This document shows, one piece after another, positions 55,298-64,000 of a stretch of DNA of 64,000 bases (positions are counted from its first letter, which is position 1; each line of letters opens with the position of its first letter). The position numbers were made by a program, and so were the translations under genes. The stretch lies in the NCBI RefSeq assembly GCF_038070005.1, contig NZ_JBBPCO010000002.1:299402-363401 (forward strand). The letters run 5' to 3'. The notes under the pieces were generated by a model. That model worked only from the letters and a program-made list of their open reading frames with translations, did not search any database and was not told the origin of the DNA. Origin of the DNA: Thermithiobacillus plumbiphilus. GTDB lineage: Bacteria; Pseudomonadota; Gammaproteobacteria; Acidithiobacillales; Thermithiobacillaceae.

Positions 55298-56827
55298 ATG
55301 TCATCTGCATCCCAACGTCAAGACATTCTGCGCCAGCAGTCCAATAACAAAGAGCTCTGGCTTTATGTAATAGCAGCCGGTGTTGCTATGGTTGGTGGGC
55401 TGGCGCTGGTGTTTCTCGGCAATGCAAATACCTTCATTCTTGCCGCAGCAGTTGCCGCCGCAGCTTTGATTCTGCGGGATTATCGCCTGGGTGTGGTGCT
55501 GCTGATCGTGTTCATGCCGCTGGCGGAAAGTGAATTCTTTCCACGCCAGATGCTTGGCGTGACTGGCCTCAACCCCTTGAATATGCTGTTGATGGCAACC
55601 TTGGCTTCCTATTTGCTCAAAAGGGTTTTTCAGCGCCAGGATTACCCCTTCATACCGGCCAAGATGTTCTGGCTTTACCTGATACCTATCGCCATTGGTG
55701 CTATTCACGGTGCCATGTCGGCGGATCAGATTCCGTCATTTCTGTATGCCAGCAAGATGCTCAGCTTCGACAATGTCGCGGGGTACCTGCGGGATCTCGT
55801 GATCAAGCCGCTGTTCCTGGTGTTGTTTGCCTTGTTGATCGGGGCAGCAGTATATGACAGCGATCGCCCGGTTCTGTTCATGGCACCGGCTTTGATTTCA
55901 GTGGTTTTGATCTCACTGATGGCGCTTCTCGCAGTAGCCACCTCCGGTCTTGGCCTATCGGCGCTGGCACAGGCCACCTCACGCGGCGTCATGGGCAAGG
56001 TCGGAATGCATGCCAATGAGCTTGGCTTGCTTTTCAATATCGCCTACGCCCTGGTCTTGTTCACGCGAGCCAATTTGGACAGCGCCAAGACTAGATTTCT
56101 ACTGTTTGTCGTTGCTGCCATGCTTGGATTGACCATTCTGTTGACCTTCAGTCGTGGTGGATTCCTGGGATTTGCCATCACCAACCTTATCTACATGCTG
56201 ACTCGTGGTCAGGGCAAGGCAGTTCTTTACCTTCTTTTGGCGGCGCTGGTGGTCGCATTCCTGCTGCCACATGCATTCATAGATCGGGCCATGACCGGCG
56301 TCAGTGACGGCAATGTCAGCGAAATAAGCGCTGGTCGCGTGGATACGATTTGGATGCCGCTGCTCCCAGAGCTTTTCACTAGCCCGCTGATTGGCCATGG
56401 CATCTCCTCGATACTCTGGTCCGAGCCCATGAAGACAGGGCACATGTTGATCGTAGGGCATACCCATAATGCCTATCTTGGCGCACTGATGGATGTCGGT
56501 ATCATCGGCTTTGCCATGATCATGCTGTTTTATAAGTATCTGTGGGACGGGTTTCGCAAGATGAGAAACGCGGAAGATAGCAAAATCATGCGCGGGTTCT
56601 TCGAGGGAGGATCAATAGCCATCATCGTACTGTTGATCCAGGGCATAACGGATGACAAGTTCTTTCCGACACACCCTCAGGTCTTTCTTTGGATGGCCAT
56701 TGGAATACTGTTTGGACGGATGGCATATGCTTCCAGAAAAAGCAAGGTGGCTGAAAGCATGGAATTGAAAAATGCCGAAATAAATATGCGATATGGGAGG
56801 GAAGCTGGTGCGCTCCAGAAAGCCTAA
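55298..56827 (+). CDS. O-antigen ligase/polymerase family membrane protein (Wzy-like)
   Basis: The 509-residue protein has about 10-12 membrane helices and the Wzy_C/O-antigen ligase signature in a periplasmic loop and the next helix (LIVGHTHNAYLGALMDVGIIGFAMI). Such proteins join repeat units into a polymer or transfer it. Context (Wzz, Wzx, glycosyltransferases) favours the polymerase of an exopolysaccharide. A ribosome-binding site (AAAGGGGA) precedes the ATG. The C-terminal tail is charged and cytoplasmic. Its last 20 nt overlap the next gene. Confidence 0.85.
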   Translation: MSSASQRQDILRQQSNNKELWLYVIAAGVAMVGGLALVFLGNANTFILAAAVAAAALILRDYRLGVVLLIVFMPLAESEFFPRQMLGVTGLNPLNMLLMATLASYLLKRVFQRQDYPFIPAKMFWLYLIPIAIGAIHGAMSADQIPSFLYASKMLSFDNVAGYLRDLVIKPLFLVLFALLIGAAVYDSDRPVLFMAPALISVVLISLMALLAVATSGLGLSALAQATSRGVMGKVGMHANELGLLFNIAYALVLFTRANLDSAKTRFLLFVVAAMLGLTILLTFSRGGFLGFAITNLIYMLTRGQGKAVLYLLLAALVVAFLLPHAFIDRAMTGVSDGNVSEISAGRVDTIWMPLLPELFTSPLIGHGISSILWSEPMKTGHMLIVGHTHNAYLGALMDVGIIGFAMIMLFYKYLWDGFRKMRNAEDSKIMRGFFEGGSIAIIVLLIQGITDDKFFPTHPQVFLWMAIGILFGRMAYASRKSKVAESMELKNAEINMRYGREAGALQKA

Positions 56828-57986
56828 GATATGCTTCGTGGGTTTGAGAAGCCTTTCGGTGCTGGCCCCGGAGTATGGACATCATGGAAACGGTGGCGAA
56901 GAGGTTCAACATGCTTTGCTTGCCAGGGCGCTGAACAAGAGGGGTTATGACGTTTCGATAATAGTCTCGGACTATGGCCAGGATGATGGCCAGAGCTGGA
57001 GTGGTGTGACGACATACAAGGCTTACAAGCCAGATGAAGGAATTCCCATAGTCCGTTTTGTCTATCCACGCTGGACCAAGGTCTGGTCGGCTTTGCGAAG
57101 AGCGAACGCAGATATCTATTATGTAAGCTGCGCTGGCATGATGCTTGGACAGGTCGCCATGTTTTGTCGCGTGTATCAGCGGCGTCTGGTCTTCCGCATC
57201 GCCCTAAACAGTGATTGCGAGCCAGACAATCTGCCAATCAAGCACACCCGGGACAAGTGGTTGTACCGGTATGGGCTTGCCAGAGCCGACACGATCCTGG
57301 CCCAGACACAACACCAGCAGGAGCGCTTGCGCAAGAACTTCGGCCGTGACAGCAAAGTGGCGACCATGCTCGTCGACGAGCCTGATGATATCAAAAGCTA
57401 TTCGGGCAGAGATATCGATATGCTCTGGGTCAGCAATCTGCGGGCCATAAAACGTCCGGATCTGGCTGTTGATCTGGCAGAAACCATGCCGCACCGGCAA
57501 TTTCATATCGTAGGCGGCAGGTACCCTACCGAACCCAGGCTGTATGATGAAATATCATCCCGTGCGGAGAAATTGCCCAATGTGACCTTTCACGGGCAGG
57601 TGCCGTATAGTCAGGTGCACGAGCTCTATGACCGGGCCAAGGTATTCGTGAATACGTCAGATCTGGAGGGATTCCCCAATACCTATCTCCAGGCATGGGT
57701 GCGTGGCACTCCAGTCGTGGCGCTGTTTGACCCGGACGATATCATTGAGCGTAAACGCTTGGGCAATGGCGTCAAGGATCTGGCAGAAATGCGGAACATG
57801 GTGGAGCAATATCTACAGGCAGAGCACTCCTGGCATGAGGCAAGTCAACGTTGCTTGCAATACATGCGCCAGGAATATAACCCGGACAAGATTCTGGAAC
57901 CGTACATCAGCACCTTTGATGCCTTGATGGATGGCAAGCCTTCAGGTCAGGCACTGAAATCTTCGGCAGTCAAGGTCAAGCCATGA
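56808..57986 (+). CDS. Glycosyltransferase family 4 protein
   Basis: The 392-residue GT-B enzyme has an N-terminal acceptor domain (KICFVGLRSLSVLAPEYG, HGNGGEEVQHALLARALNKRGYDV) and a C-terminal nucleotide-sugar domain (LWVSNLRAIKRPDLAVDLAE, VTFHGQVPYSQVHELYDRAKVFVNTSDLEGFPNTYL). The E-x7-E motif is E-x7-Q here (EGFPNTYLQ), a variant seen in some GT4 enzymes. The start is taken as the GTG (MRSRKPK) with GGAGGG upstream; an ATG five codons earlier has no ribosome-binding site. It adds a sugar to the lipid-linked repeat unit; sugar unknown. Confidence 0.88.
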   Translation: MRSRKPKICFVGLRSLSVLAPEYGHHGNGGEEVQHALLARALNKRGYDVSIIVSDYGQDDGQSWSGVTTYKAYKPDEGIPIVRFVYPRWTKVWSALRRANADIYYVSCAGMMLGQVAMFCRVYQRRLVFRIALNSDCEPDNLPIKHTRDKWLYRYGLARADTILAQTQHQQERLRKNFGRDSKVATMLVDEPDDIKSYSGRDIDMLWVSNLRAIKRPDLAVDLAETMPHRQFHIVGGRYPTEPRLYDEISSRAEKLPNVTFHGQVPYSQVHELYDRAKVFVNTSDLEGFPNTYLQAWVRGTPVVALFDPDDIIERKRLGNGVKDLAEMRNMVEQYLQAEHSWHEASQRCLQYMRQEYNPDKILEPYISTFDALMDGKPSGQALKSSAVKVKP

Positions 57987-59146
57987 AGAAAAAACGCAAA
58001 GTGCTTTTGTTGCTGAACTCGCTGCTGAGTGGCGGAGCTGAAAGGCATGTGCTTAGCCTCGTCGATGGCCTGGATCGCGATATGTTCAAATTGTCTCTTG
58101 CCTATCTCAAACGGCAGGAAAACCTGCTACCCCAGGTAAATGCGGAACGGCTGGATTATTTATTTTGTTGTGAGGCGAGGAATGGCTTTGACTGGGCTGC
58201 CCTGCGAAAACTGATCCGGCACATCCGAAGTACCAGGCCAGAAGTGGTGATGTGCACCAATCAATATTCCATGCTGTATGGATACCTGGCACGTCTTCTT
58301 GCCGGGTACCGGTTTGAGCTTATTGAGGTATTCCATACCACTGAGATGCCCAAGAATGCAAATCAATGGCATCAACGGTTATATCATAAGTTGTTCAGCA
58401 AATGTGACAAAGTGATATTTGTCAGCAAAAACCAGCAGGAATACTGGCTTGCACAAGGCTTGCGCCTGAAGCAGCATCAGTATATCCATAACGGGGTTGA
58501 TACAGAGCATTTCCGGGACAGCTTTTCGAAAGTGGAGAAAGTTGCAATAAGAAATCGGTATGGCTTTGCAGAAAGCGATTATCTGGTAGGAGTCTGTGCA
58601 GCATTCAGGCCCGAGAAAAGCCATCTTGACTTTTTAAAGGCGTTGCGGAGAGTGCGGGATCTTGGACTTCCTGCCAAGGCGCTTCTCATTGGCGATGGCC
58701 CCACGCGCTTAGAAATAGAGGCCTACATCAGACAGTCCGCGCTTGAAGACGCTGTCGTGATTACCGGATTTCAATCTGATGTCAGGCCATTGATTGCAAT
58801 TTGCGATGTCATGGTCCTGACATCAATTGCCGTCGAAACCTTCTCGATTGCTGTGCTGGAATCCATGGCACTTGGAAAGCCGGTCATTTCCACTGCTATC
58901 GGCGGAGTGCCCGAACAGATCACACATGGCGCTACAGGGTTTCTCTTCGAAAAGGGAGATGTGGATGCCTTGGTGGAGCTGCTTCTCCGCTTGTCGGATA
59001 AGCCCCTGCGGGAAGAAATGGGGAGATCGGCACGGGCAACGGTAGTAGAACGATTTACTCTGGATCGCATGCTCGCGGCCTATGAGGATATCCTCATGGA
59101 AAAGGATGTTTTGACATCGGGTATATCCAGGGCTTGCTCCACATAA
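57983..59146 (+). CDS. Glycosyltransferase family 4 protein
   Basis: The 387-residue retaining GT-B enzyme starts MKKKRKVLLLLNSLLSGGAERHVLSLV, the typical GxxRH/GGAE acceptor-side start. It has the C-terminal donor motifs GVCAAFRPEKSHLDFLKALRR, LIGDGPTRLEIE, VVITGFQSDVRPLIAICDVMVLTS and the canonical E-x7-E (ETFSIAVLE), followed by GKPVISTAIGGVPEQI. Its ATG overlaps the preceding stop (ATGA). Codon use is less GC-rich than in the housekeeping genes, as often in polysaccharide loci acquired by transfer. Confidence 0.9.
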   Translation: MKKKRKVLLLLNSLLSGGAERHVLSLVDGLDRDMFKLSLAYLKRQENLLPQVNAERLDYLFCCEARNGFDWAALRKLIRHIRSTRPEVVMCTNQYSMLYGYLARLLAGYRFELIEVFHTTEMPKNANQWHQRLYHKLFSKCDKVIFVSKNQQEYWLAQGLRLKQHQYIHNGVDTEHFRDSFSKVEKVAIRNRYGFAESDYLVGVCAAFRPEKSHLDFLKALRRVRDLGLPAKALLIGDGPTRLEIEAYIRQSALEDAVVITGFQSDVRPLIAICDVMVLTSIAVETFSIAVLESMALGKPVISTAIGGVPEQITHGATGFLFEKGDVDALVELLLRLSDKPLREEMGRSARATVVERFTLDRMLAAYEDILMEKDVLTSGISRACST

Positions 59147-59215
59147 AAAATCCGGGTCGTATGGCAGTATGTACAGACCCCGTCATTCACGTTGTCCTTT
59201 CATGTTGATCATATC

Positions 59216-60721
59216 ATGTCGATTGCCAGCCAGCCCCCTGGTTCCGCCAGGGTGAATACGAGCACACGTTCACAGGCCATGTCTCTTGGCAAGGCAAACC
59301 TGCTGGATTTCATGATCCAGATTGTGCTTCCGATTGTCTTGGTTCGCCTGCTGGATCCTACGGAATTCGGTCAGTACCGAATGCTCTGGCTAGCTGCCAA
59401 TGCGGCTATCGCGCTTGGCCAATTGCATATGCCGCACAGCCTTTTATATCTCCTGCCGAGAGAGGGGGCTGAAAGGGCCAGGATTTACATCAATAACACT
59501 CTGCTCTTTCTTGCCAGCACCGGCCTGATTGGCGCAGTGTTGGTTGGTCCTTGGAATCATTGGTTGCCCGGCCAGATGGAGCATCTGTCAAGCAATGCGT
59601 TTTTCCTGCCGCTTTTCATATTTGTCTGGGTGCTCGCGTCTCTTGTGGAGTTTCTGCCCAACGCCGACCAGCGTATCGCTTGGCAGGCACGTGTCATCGT
59701 AGGTCTTTCCCTGTTGCGAGCGAGCACTATTGTGCTTGTGGTATTCGTCACACGGGACATCGAATGGGTTTTCGCAGCACTGCTGCTGTTTGCCTTCGTG
59801 AAGCTCGGCCTGCTGTATTATTACATCGGTAAATACCACGGCCGGAATGTTTTCAAAGTGAACCTCAATCTGTTGAGAGGACAGATTATATACGCAGCGC
59901 CATTCGGGATTTCTGGCAGCCTCTACATTCTACGCGGTCAGGCAGATCAGTGGGTGGTTGCATCTTTATTTTCGACCAGCGTGTTTGCTACTTTTTCGGT
60001 TGCATACGTTTTTTCACCCTTGGCAAACATTATCCGTCAGTCGGTAAGCAATGCCGTCATGCCCAGGCTCAGTGAGCTGCATGCCAGTGGAGATCGCGAA
60101 GAGCTTCTGAATCTGAACCGCAAGGCCAATGCAGGCAGCAACTTCTTGCTATTTCCCATGCTGGTGTTCTTTTTTGTCTTTTCTACGCAACTCATAGAGT
60201 TGATCTATACTGGATCTTATCTCATGGCAGCTGATGTCATGCGGATCTATCTTTTAGGCATGCTGGCCCAAGCTGTGGAAGTCAATTCAATATTGAGAGT
60301 CTTCAGCCAGGGGCGATTTACGGTTCGCGTCAACTTTGGCTTGCTACTCATGTCCATTGTCGTCAGCTATTTGGGGGCTCGTGTGTTTGGACTTCTGGGG
60401 GCCGCCTTGGGTAGCGTTCTGGCTCTCTCCTTGGGAGAACTTATGAATCTGCGCCATGCCGTATCCGTTACAAACACGTCTTTTAGCCGCTTCCTGGACT
60501 GGAAACAACTTGGAATTCTGCTGGGCGCTGCGATTGTCGCCGGAGGCGTGGGCAAGGGTGTAGCGCTACTTCCCATGTTTTCCGGCCATCTGATTGGGCA
60601 GTTGTTCCTGGGCGGGCTCTCCATGATCACAGTCTATATACTGATGCTCATTCTGCTTGGCAAGGGAGATCTGATCAAGTCAGTGCTTGAAGATGTGCTG
60701 CGGCGTCGCAGACGGGTCTGA
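59216..60721 (+). CDS. Polysaccharide flippase (Wzx/MATE-like, oligosaccharide transporter)
   Basis: The 501-residue protein has 12-14 predicted membrane helices and family features: SLGKANLLDFMIQIVLPIVLVRLLDPTEFGQYRMLW at the start, FGISGSLYILRGQADQWVVASLFSTSVFATFSVAYVF in the middle, then VSNAVMPRLSELHA. It would flip the lipid-linked repeat unit to the periplasm for the Wzy-like polymerase. The start is uncertain: this ATG, or ATG 59279 (MSLGKANLL), neither with a strong ribosome-binding site. A 45-70 bp gap separates it from the GT4 gene. Confidence 0.85.
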   Translation: MSIASQPPGSARVNTSTRSQAMSLGKANLLDFMIQIVLPIVLVRLLDPTEFGQYRMLWLAANAAIALGQLHMPHSLLYLLPREGAERARIYINNTLLFLASTGLIGAVLVGPWNHWLPGQMEHLSSNAFFLPLFIFVWVLASLVEFLPNADQRIAWQARVIVGLSLLRASTIVLVVFVTRDIEWVFAALLLFAFVKLGLLYYYIGKYHGRNVFKVNLNLLRGQIIYAAPFGISGSLYILRGQADQWVVASLFSTSVFATFSVAYVFSPLANIIRQSVSNAVMPRLSELHASGDREELLNLNRKANAGSNFLLFPMLVFFFVFSTQLIELIYTGSYLMAADVMRIYLLGMLAQAVEVNSILRVFSQGRFTVRVNFGLLLMSIVVSYLGARVFGLLGAALGSVLALSLGELMNLRHAVSVTNTSFSRFLDWKQLGILLGAAIVAGGVGKGVALLPMFSGHLIGQLFLGGLSMITVYILMLILLGKGDLIKSVLEDVLRRRRRV

Positions 60722-60805
60722 TTGGGCCCATTAGGGAGATATAATGGTTCCTGCATATTTTCGAAACAGCATTAGCATACCAGCCTGGTGGCAAGAGGAG
60801 GGGAG

Positions 60806-62104
60806 ATGGACTCACAGTCAATGAAGCACCTGACCAGATCAATCTTTGGCATGGGACTCCTGTGGGGTATAACACTCCTCCCTGCACATGTCGCTGCGCA
60901 TGAATATAATCCGCCTTTCCCCCGGCTGTATGGCATGAATATCGGTGACAAACATTACGACGACCCGAACTATCAGAAGGCCTTGAGTCGGCTGGATGTT
61001 GCAATCCTGGGCTTTTATCCGGGTTGGAAAACCAATTATTCCTATGGCGGCGACAAGGGTATTCGAGCTGCCGTGAAGGCGATCAAGGACAGAAATCCCG
61101 ATATCCTGCTCGGCCAGTACACCATTCTCGGTGATGCTACCACTGCCAATGATCCAAAATATTCAGCAGACAAGGACAAGGCGCAGAAACTGGATGCCGA
61201 GAACTGGTGGTTGCGCAAGGCCGATGGTTCAAAAGTGCGATGGACCAAGGAGTACGATACATATGATGTGAATGTTGGCACGTTCACCCGCAAGGATGAC
61301 CAAGGCAGATACTGGCCACAATGGCTGGCACAGCGGGACTACAACAAGTACTTCAAGCCGGTGCCGCAGTTCGACATCTGGTACTTCGACAATGTGTTCG
61401 AGAAAAGCCGCATTCCAAGTGCCGATTGGAATGAGGATGGGGCTGATGACCGCAATGTTGATCCTCGTTACTCCTCAATGTACCGGAAGGCCCATCTGGC
61501 GGAATGGCGTGAAGCCCACAAACTGGCGCCTCGTTTGATGTTGATGGCCAATGTCGATCATGATCTGTCCGCACCCGAATATCGAGGAAAACTGCAAGGC
61601 GCATTCCTGGAAGGCATGATGGGCAAATCATGGTCTATTGAAAGGCAGCATGGCTGGCAGGCCATGATGAGGATATATCACAGCGTAATTCGTAATACGG
61701 TAGCCCCCAGGATCGTGGGCTTCAATGTCTGGGGCAAGCCCACTGACTACAGGTTCTTCCGCTATGCCTTTGCCTCCACCCTGATGGACGACGGTTACTT
61801 CTCCTTCACGGATGAGGCCAAGGGTTACAGCTCGGTGCCATGGTTCGACGAGTATGACGTCAGCCTGGGCCGGCCGGTGGAAGGTGCGCAGACCAAGCCT
61901 TGGAAGCGTGGCGTCTACCGTCGTATATTCCAGAAAGGCATGGTGCTGGTCAATCCCTCCCCTCATGAGGTCATGGTCACTGTTGATCCGGGTTACAAGC
62001 GAATTGCAGGCAAGCAGGATCCTGACATCAATGATGGCCGACCGGTGAAGACAGTCACCCTCCCCGCAAAGGATGGAATCATTCTGCGCCGGACTTCGTC
62101 ATAG
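60806..62104 (+). CDS. Exported putative glycoside hydrolase, GHL15-like TIM barrel
   Basis: The 432-residue protein has an N-terminal signal peptide (about residues 10-32, ending HVAA). A barrel-type region follows: PRLYGMNIGDKHYDDPNYQKALSRLDVAILGFYPGW, ILLGQYTILGD, YDTYDVNVGTF, YWPQWLAQRDYNKYFK, FDIWYFDNVFEKS. The last words resemble the putative glycosyl hydrolase family GHL15. Conserved acidic residues (D in IWYFDNVF and later VDHD) are candidate catalytic groups. AGGAGG lies just before the ATG. Glycosidases in exopolysaccharide operons often trim or clear polymer in the periplasm. TATAAT at 60740-60745 could mark an internal promoter. Confidence 0.75.
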   Translation: MDSQSMKHLTRSIFGMGLLWGITLLPAHVAAHEYNPPFPRLYGMNIGDKHYDDPNYQKALSRLDVAILGFYPGWKTNYSYGGDKGIRAAVKAIKDRNPDILLGQYTILGDATTANDPKYSADKDKAQKLDAENWWLRKADGSKVRWTKEYDTYDVNVGTFTRKDDQGRYWPQWLAQRDYNKYFKPVPQFDIWYFDNVFEKSRIPSADWNEDGADDRNVDPRYSSMYRKAHLAEWREAHKLAPRLMLMANVDHDLSAPEYRGKLQGAFLEGMMGKSWSIERQHGWQAMMRIYHSVIRNTVAPRIVGFNVWGKPTDYRFFRYAFASTLMDDGYFSFTDEAKGYSSVPWFDEYDVSLGRPVEGAQTKPWKRGVYRRIFQKGMVLVNPSPHEVMVTVDPGYKRIAGKQDPDINDGRPVKTVTLPAKDGIILRRTSS

Positions 62105-62157
62105 CCTTGGTCATTATTCGATGGATTTGAAAACATAATTGAAGTCAGGAGGTCGCC

Positions 62158-62712
62158 ATGTCCACTTTCTATAATGTACTTTCAAAGCTGGCAAAGAAAT
62201 ATCTGATGCCAGACTACTTGGAAGGATTAAAGAGGCGCGGGCTGGTCGTGGGTAACAACCTCAAACTCCTGCCAGAAGCGAGAATCGACTGGAGCCATTG
62301 TTGGCATATCAGGATTGGAAATGACGTCACCATAGCGCCTAGAGTGCATATCCTGGCGCATGACGCGAGTACAAAGACACACCTTGGTTATACCAGAATC
62401 GGCAAGGTGAAAATAGGTGATAGAGTATTCATTGGTGCATCGTCCATCATCCTGCCAGGCGTAACGATCGGCAATGATGTCATCATTGGCGCAGGTAGCA
62501 TAGTTACAAAGAATATTCCCGATGGCGTTGTTGCTGCTGGCAACCCATGCCGGGTTCTGTGTGGCCTGGAAGAATTTCTGAACAGGCGTAAATCGGAAAT
62601 GCACGCTGTGCCAGTATTCGATGAAACCTATACACTTGCCAAAAATGTTGATGACGAGAAGAAAGCAGAAATGAACAGAAAGATGAAGGATGATATAGGT
62701 TATGTTTGTTGA
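62158..62712 (+). CDS. Left-handed beta-helix acetyltransferase (exopolysaccharide O-acetylation)
   Basis: The 184-residue protein has hexapeptide repeats of the LbH type ([LIV]GxxxxI): IRIGNDVTIAPRVHILAHD, TRIGKVKIGDRVFIGASSIILPGVTIGNDVIIGAGSIVTKNIPDGVVAAGNPCRVL. The catalytic His lies in the AHDAS loop. It resembles maltose/WbbJ-type O-acetyltransferases that use acetyl-CoA. A CAGGAGG ribosome-binding site precedes the ATG. It probably decorates the repeat unit made by the neighbouring glycosyltransferases. Confidence 0.88.
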   Translation: MSTFYNVLSKLAKKYLMPDYLEGLKRRGLVVGNNLKLLPEARIDWSHCWHIRIGNDVTIAPRVHILAHDASTKTHLGYTRIGKVKIGDRVFIGASSIILPGVTIGNDVIIGAGSIVTKNIPDGVVAAGNPCRVLCGLEEFLNRRKSEMHAVPVFDETYTLAKNVDDEKKAEMNRKMKDDIGYVC

Positions 62713-62748
62713 TGCCCGGCCTATGAAAGTCCCTGTAGGATGACAGCA

Positions 62749-63855
62749 TCAGGCGCTCGTTCGCGCCTGCGATAAGGATTTGTCAGAAAAGTCTTCGGCC
62801 TGGACGCTCTCACTCAAGGCGATAGCCAGTGTGTTGAGCACCAGGCTGTCTGGTCTCAGGTGGTTCTGATAGTAATGGTAGTTATTCAACATGAGGCGAT
62901 TTCGTAGTGGCTGGCTTTCAAATAAACGTACTGCCTGCGTAATGCATTCCTCGGCGGATGCGAAGTTTAGATAATGAGACTCGGGTCCAAAACTACCGGT
63001 AGGTCGATAATGTAAGGTCTCTGAAAGAATGGCTTTGGAGTGAGCAACATATTCCGCCATCTTCCAGCCAGTGGAGGCGTGCAGTCCACTGGTAGCGACG
63101 CAGATAGGATAAGTCCTCATGGTGCGCATAAAAATCTTCTTCCGGAAGAGCGCCGGGTCTGGCAGTAAACAGTCAGGGTAATTCTTGCGCGCATGTTCCG
63201 TATGTTGGAAGCCTCCCAGAAACCTGTCCTTGAACTCTTTTTTCAGCAACCTGATACATTGGGCCCTCATATTGTTTATGTCTTCCCGCTCAGCGGCTTT
63301 TTCGGGACTCGGGGCCTCCCTGGGGTCCCAGCTGGTCACCATGAAGAGTATTCTCGATTCTTGGCGGAAATCTGGCAGGGCTTGCGTCCTGGATAAATAA
63401 ATATGTTCTCTGTGTAGTATTTGCTTCAGCAGATTCATTCGTCTGCCTGGCCCGCTTTCAAGTGCCAAGGTCCGGTACAGTCGGCGCATGTCAACTCCAT
63501 CTGCTACAACGGGATAGTTCAAACCAAGAGGGAGTATGCGCCTGTCTTCGAATTCTCCACGCAGGAAGCTGCGCTTGAAATAGAAATCCACCTGCTCCAG
63601 AGCTCCCTTATCGATTTCATGGCTGTCATGCGTATCGTAGAAAAGGAAAATTCCATTACCAAGGCGCACCAAGAGATGGGCATGCCGGGCGTCCCGCAGA
63701 TGCGGTGGCTTGCGGTCATCGTAAATATTCTTTTTGTCAACGCGCTGGTGTAGACGCAAGTATCCCTGCTTCTCCAAGAGATGATAGCCTGTATATACCT
63801 GCTGCAGGTGTGGAGAATTCGAGTGACAGAGCAGTTCGCATTCCAAGCCGCGCAT
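62749..63855 (-). CDS. Unknown protein, possibly GT-B glycosyltransferase-like
   Basis: The 368-residue protein has no signal peptide or membrane helix. The C-terminal region (TYPICVATSGLHASTGWKMAEYVAHSKAILSETLHY, then YLNFASAEECITQAVRLFESQPLRNRLMLNNYHYY) resembles the donor domain of CgeB/Glyco_trans_1_2-type transferases, with GWKMAEYVA in the place of the usual glutamate-containing loop. The N-terminal half has no recognisable domain. The ATG has a strong GGAGGA leader; another in-frame ATG 33 nt upstream lacks one. It converges with the acetyltransferase gene and is the only reverse gene in the polysaccharide region, so it has its own promoter. Function not established. Confidence 0.6.
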   Translation of the reverse strand: MRGLECELLCHSNSPHLQQVYTGYHLLEKQGYLRLHQRVDKKNIYDDRKPPHLRDARHAHLLVRLGNGIFLFYDTHDSHEIDKGALEQVDFYFKRSFLRGEFEDRRILPLGLNYPVVADGVDMRRLYRTLALESGPGRRMNLLKQILHREHIYLSRTQALPDFRQESRILFMVTSWDPREAPSPEKAAEREDINNMRAQCIRLLKKEFKDRFLGGFQHTEHARKNYPDCLLPDPALFRKKIFMRTMRTYPICVATSGLHASTGWKMAEYVAHSKAILSETLHYRPTGSFGPESHYLNFASAEECITQAVRLFESQPLRNRLMLNNYHYYQNHLRPDSLVLNTLAIALSESVQAEDFSDKSLSQARTSA

Positions 63856-64000
63856 ACTTCCTCCAGCTGTTTCTGATTGCTTCCGCAAGCTAACCTTTTA
63901 ACTGCCTGTTTGGCCAGTGTCGAAAGACTCATTGGCTGGTTTGTGCGGGCTGGCTTCCCCTTCCTCTCTTTTTGCGGCCACGTCCAGCTCTAGTTGTATT
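63856..64000 (-). other. Non-coding end of window upstream of the reverse unknown gene
   Basis: This 145-bp stretch is upstream of the reverse gene and must hold its promoter. I see no clear -35/-10 pair, repeat or other gene start in it; the window ends here. Confidence 0.4.

Overview
The window is about 64 kb of GC-rich, densely coded chromosome from a free-living Gram-negative proteobacterium. It carries MsbA, TolC-type and RND efflux, a periplasmic DsbC-like protein, RecBCD, RdgC, CheV and a Wzx/Wzy-type polysaccharide cluster. The conserved run ilvH-ilvC-psd-pssA-leuA, the alpha-carbonic anhydrase and the EpsF/EpsG-type polysaccharide genes would fit an Acidithiobacillia-like or related beta/gammaproteobacterial autotroph, but no single gene here settles the taxonomy. 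I saw no rRNA, tRNA, CRISPR array, insertion sequence or prophage.

Region 1 (1-11.8 kb, + strand) is housekeeping: the 3' end of a mutS2-like gene, branched-chain amino acid genes (ilvH, ilvC, leuA), phosphatidylserine synthase and decarboxylase, a small repeat protein, an exported alpha-carbonic anhydrase, a TspO-like membrane protein, rdgC, a small zinc-finger-like protein, an AI-2E/PerM family permease, moaD-moaE and yajQ. Region 2 (11.9-18.1 kb, - strand) is a heavy-metal RND efflux operon in the order His-rich membrane protein, adaptor, RND pump, DUF3240, outer-membrane channel. Region 3 (18.2-23.9 kb, - strand) is a four-gene chemotaxis operon: two membrane chemoreceptors, a soluble receptor with a zinc-binding CZB domain, and cheV, without cheA/cheW/cheY.

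Region 4 (24.2-37.8 kb) is mixed: a stand-alone CbiM-like metal permease with a DsbC-like gene, msbA and fdxA divergent from ilvD and a NYN nuclease-like gene, a compact reverse operon yciB-yciI-bolA-argE-argA-(MgtC/DUF4010), a DUF815 ATPase, a DUF455 protein and a phosphodiesterase.

Region 5 (37.8-52.5 kb) is the most interesting part. A BrxR/CapW-like WYL-domain regulator is divergent from an apparent single operon sbcD-sbcC-recC-recB-recD. Between them lies a 27-bp near-perfect palindrome that abuts the regulator start codon and covers the -35 box of a good promoter for the nuclease genes. All DNA end-processing complexes would then sit under one ligand-responsive regulator of the type best known from phage-defence loci. 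Region 6 (52.9 kb to the end) is an exopolysaccharide cluster: Wzz-like EpsF, an EpsG-like kinase homologue with a degenerate P-loop, a Wzy/ligase, two GT4 glycosyltransferases, a Wzx flippase, an exported GHL15-like glycosidase, an acetyltransferase and a reverse-strand unknown that resembles glycosyltransferases.
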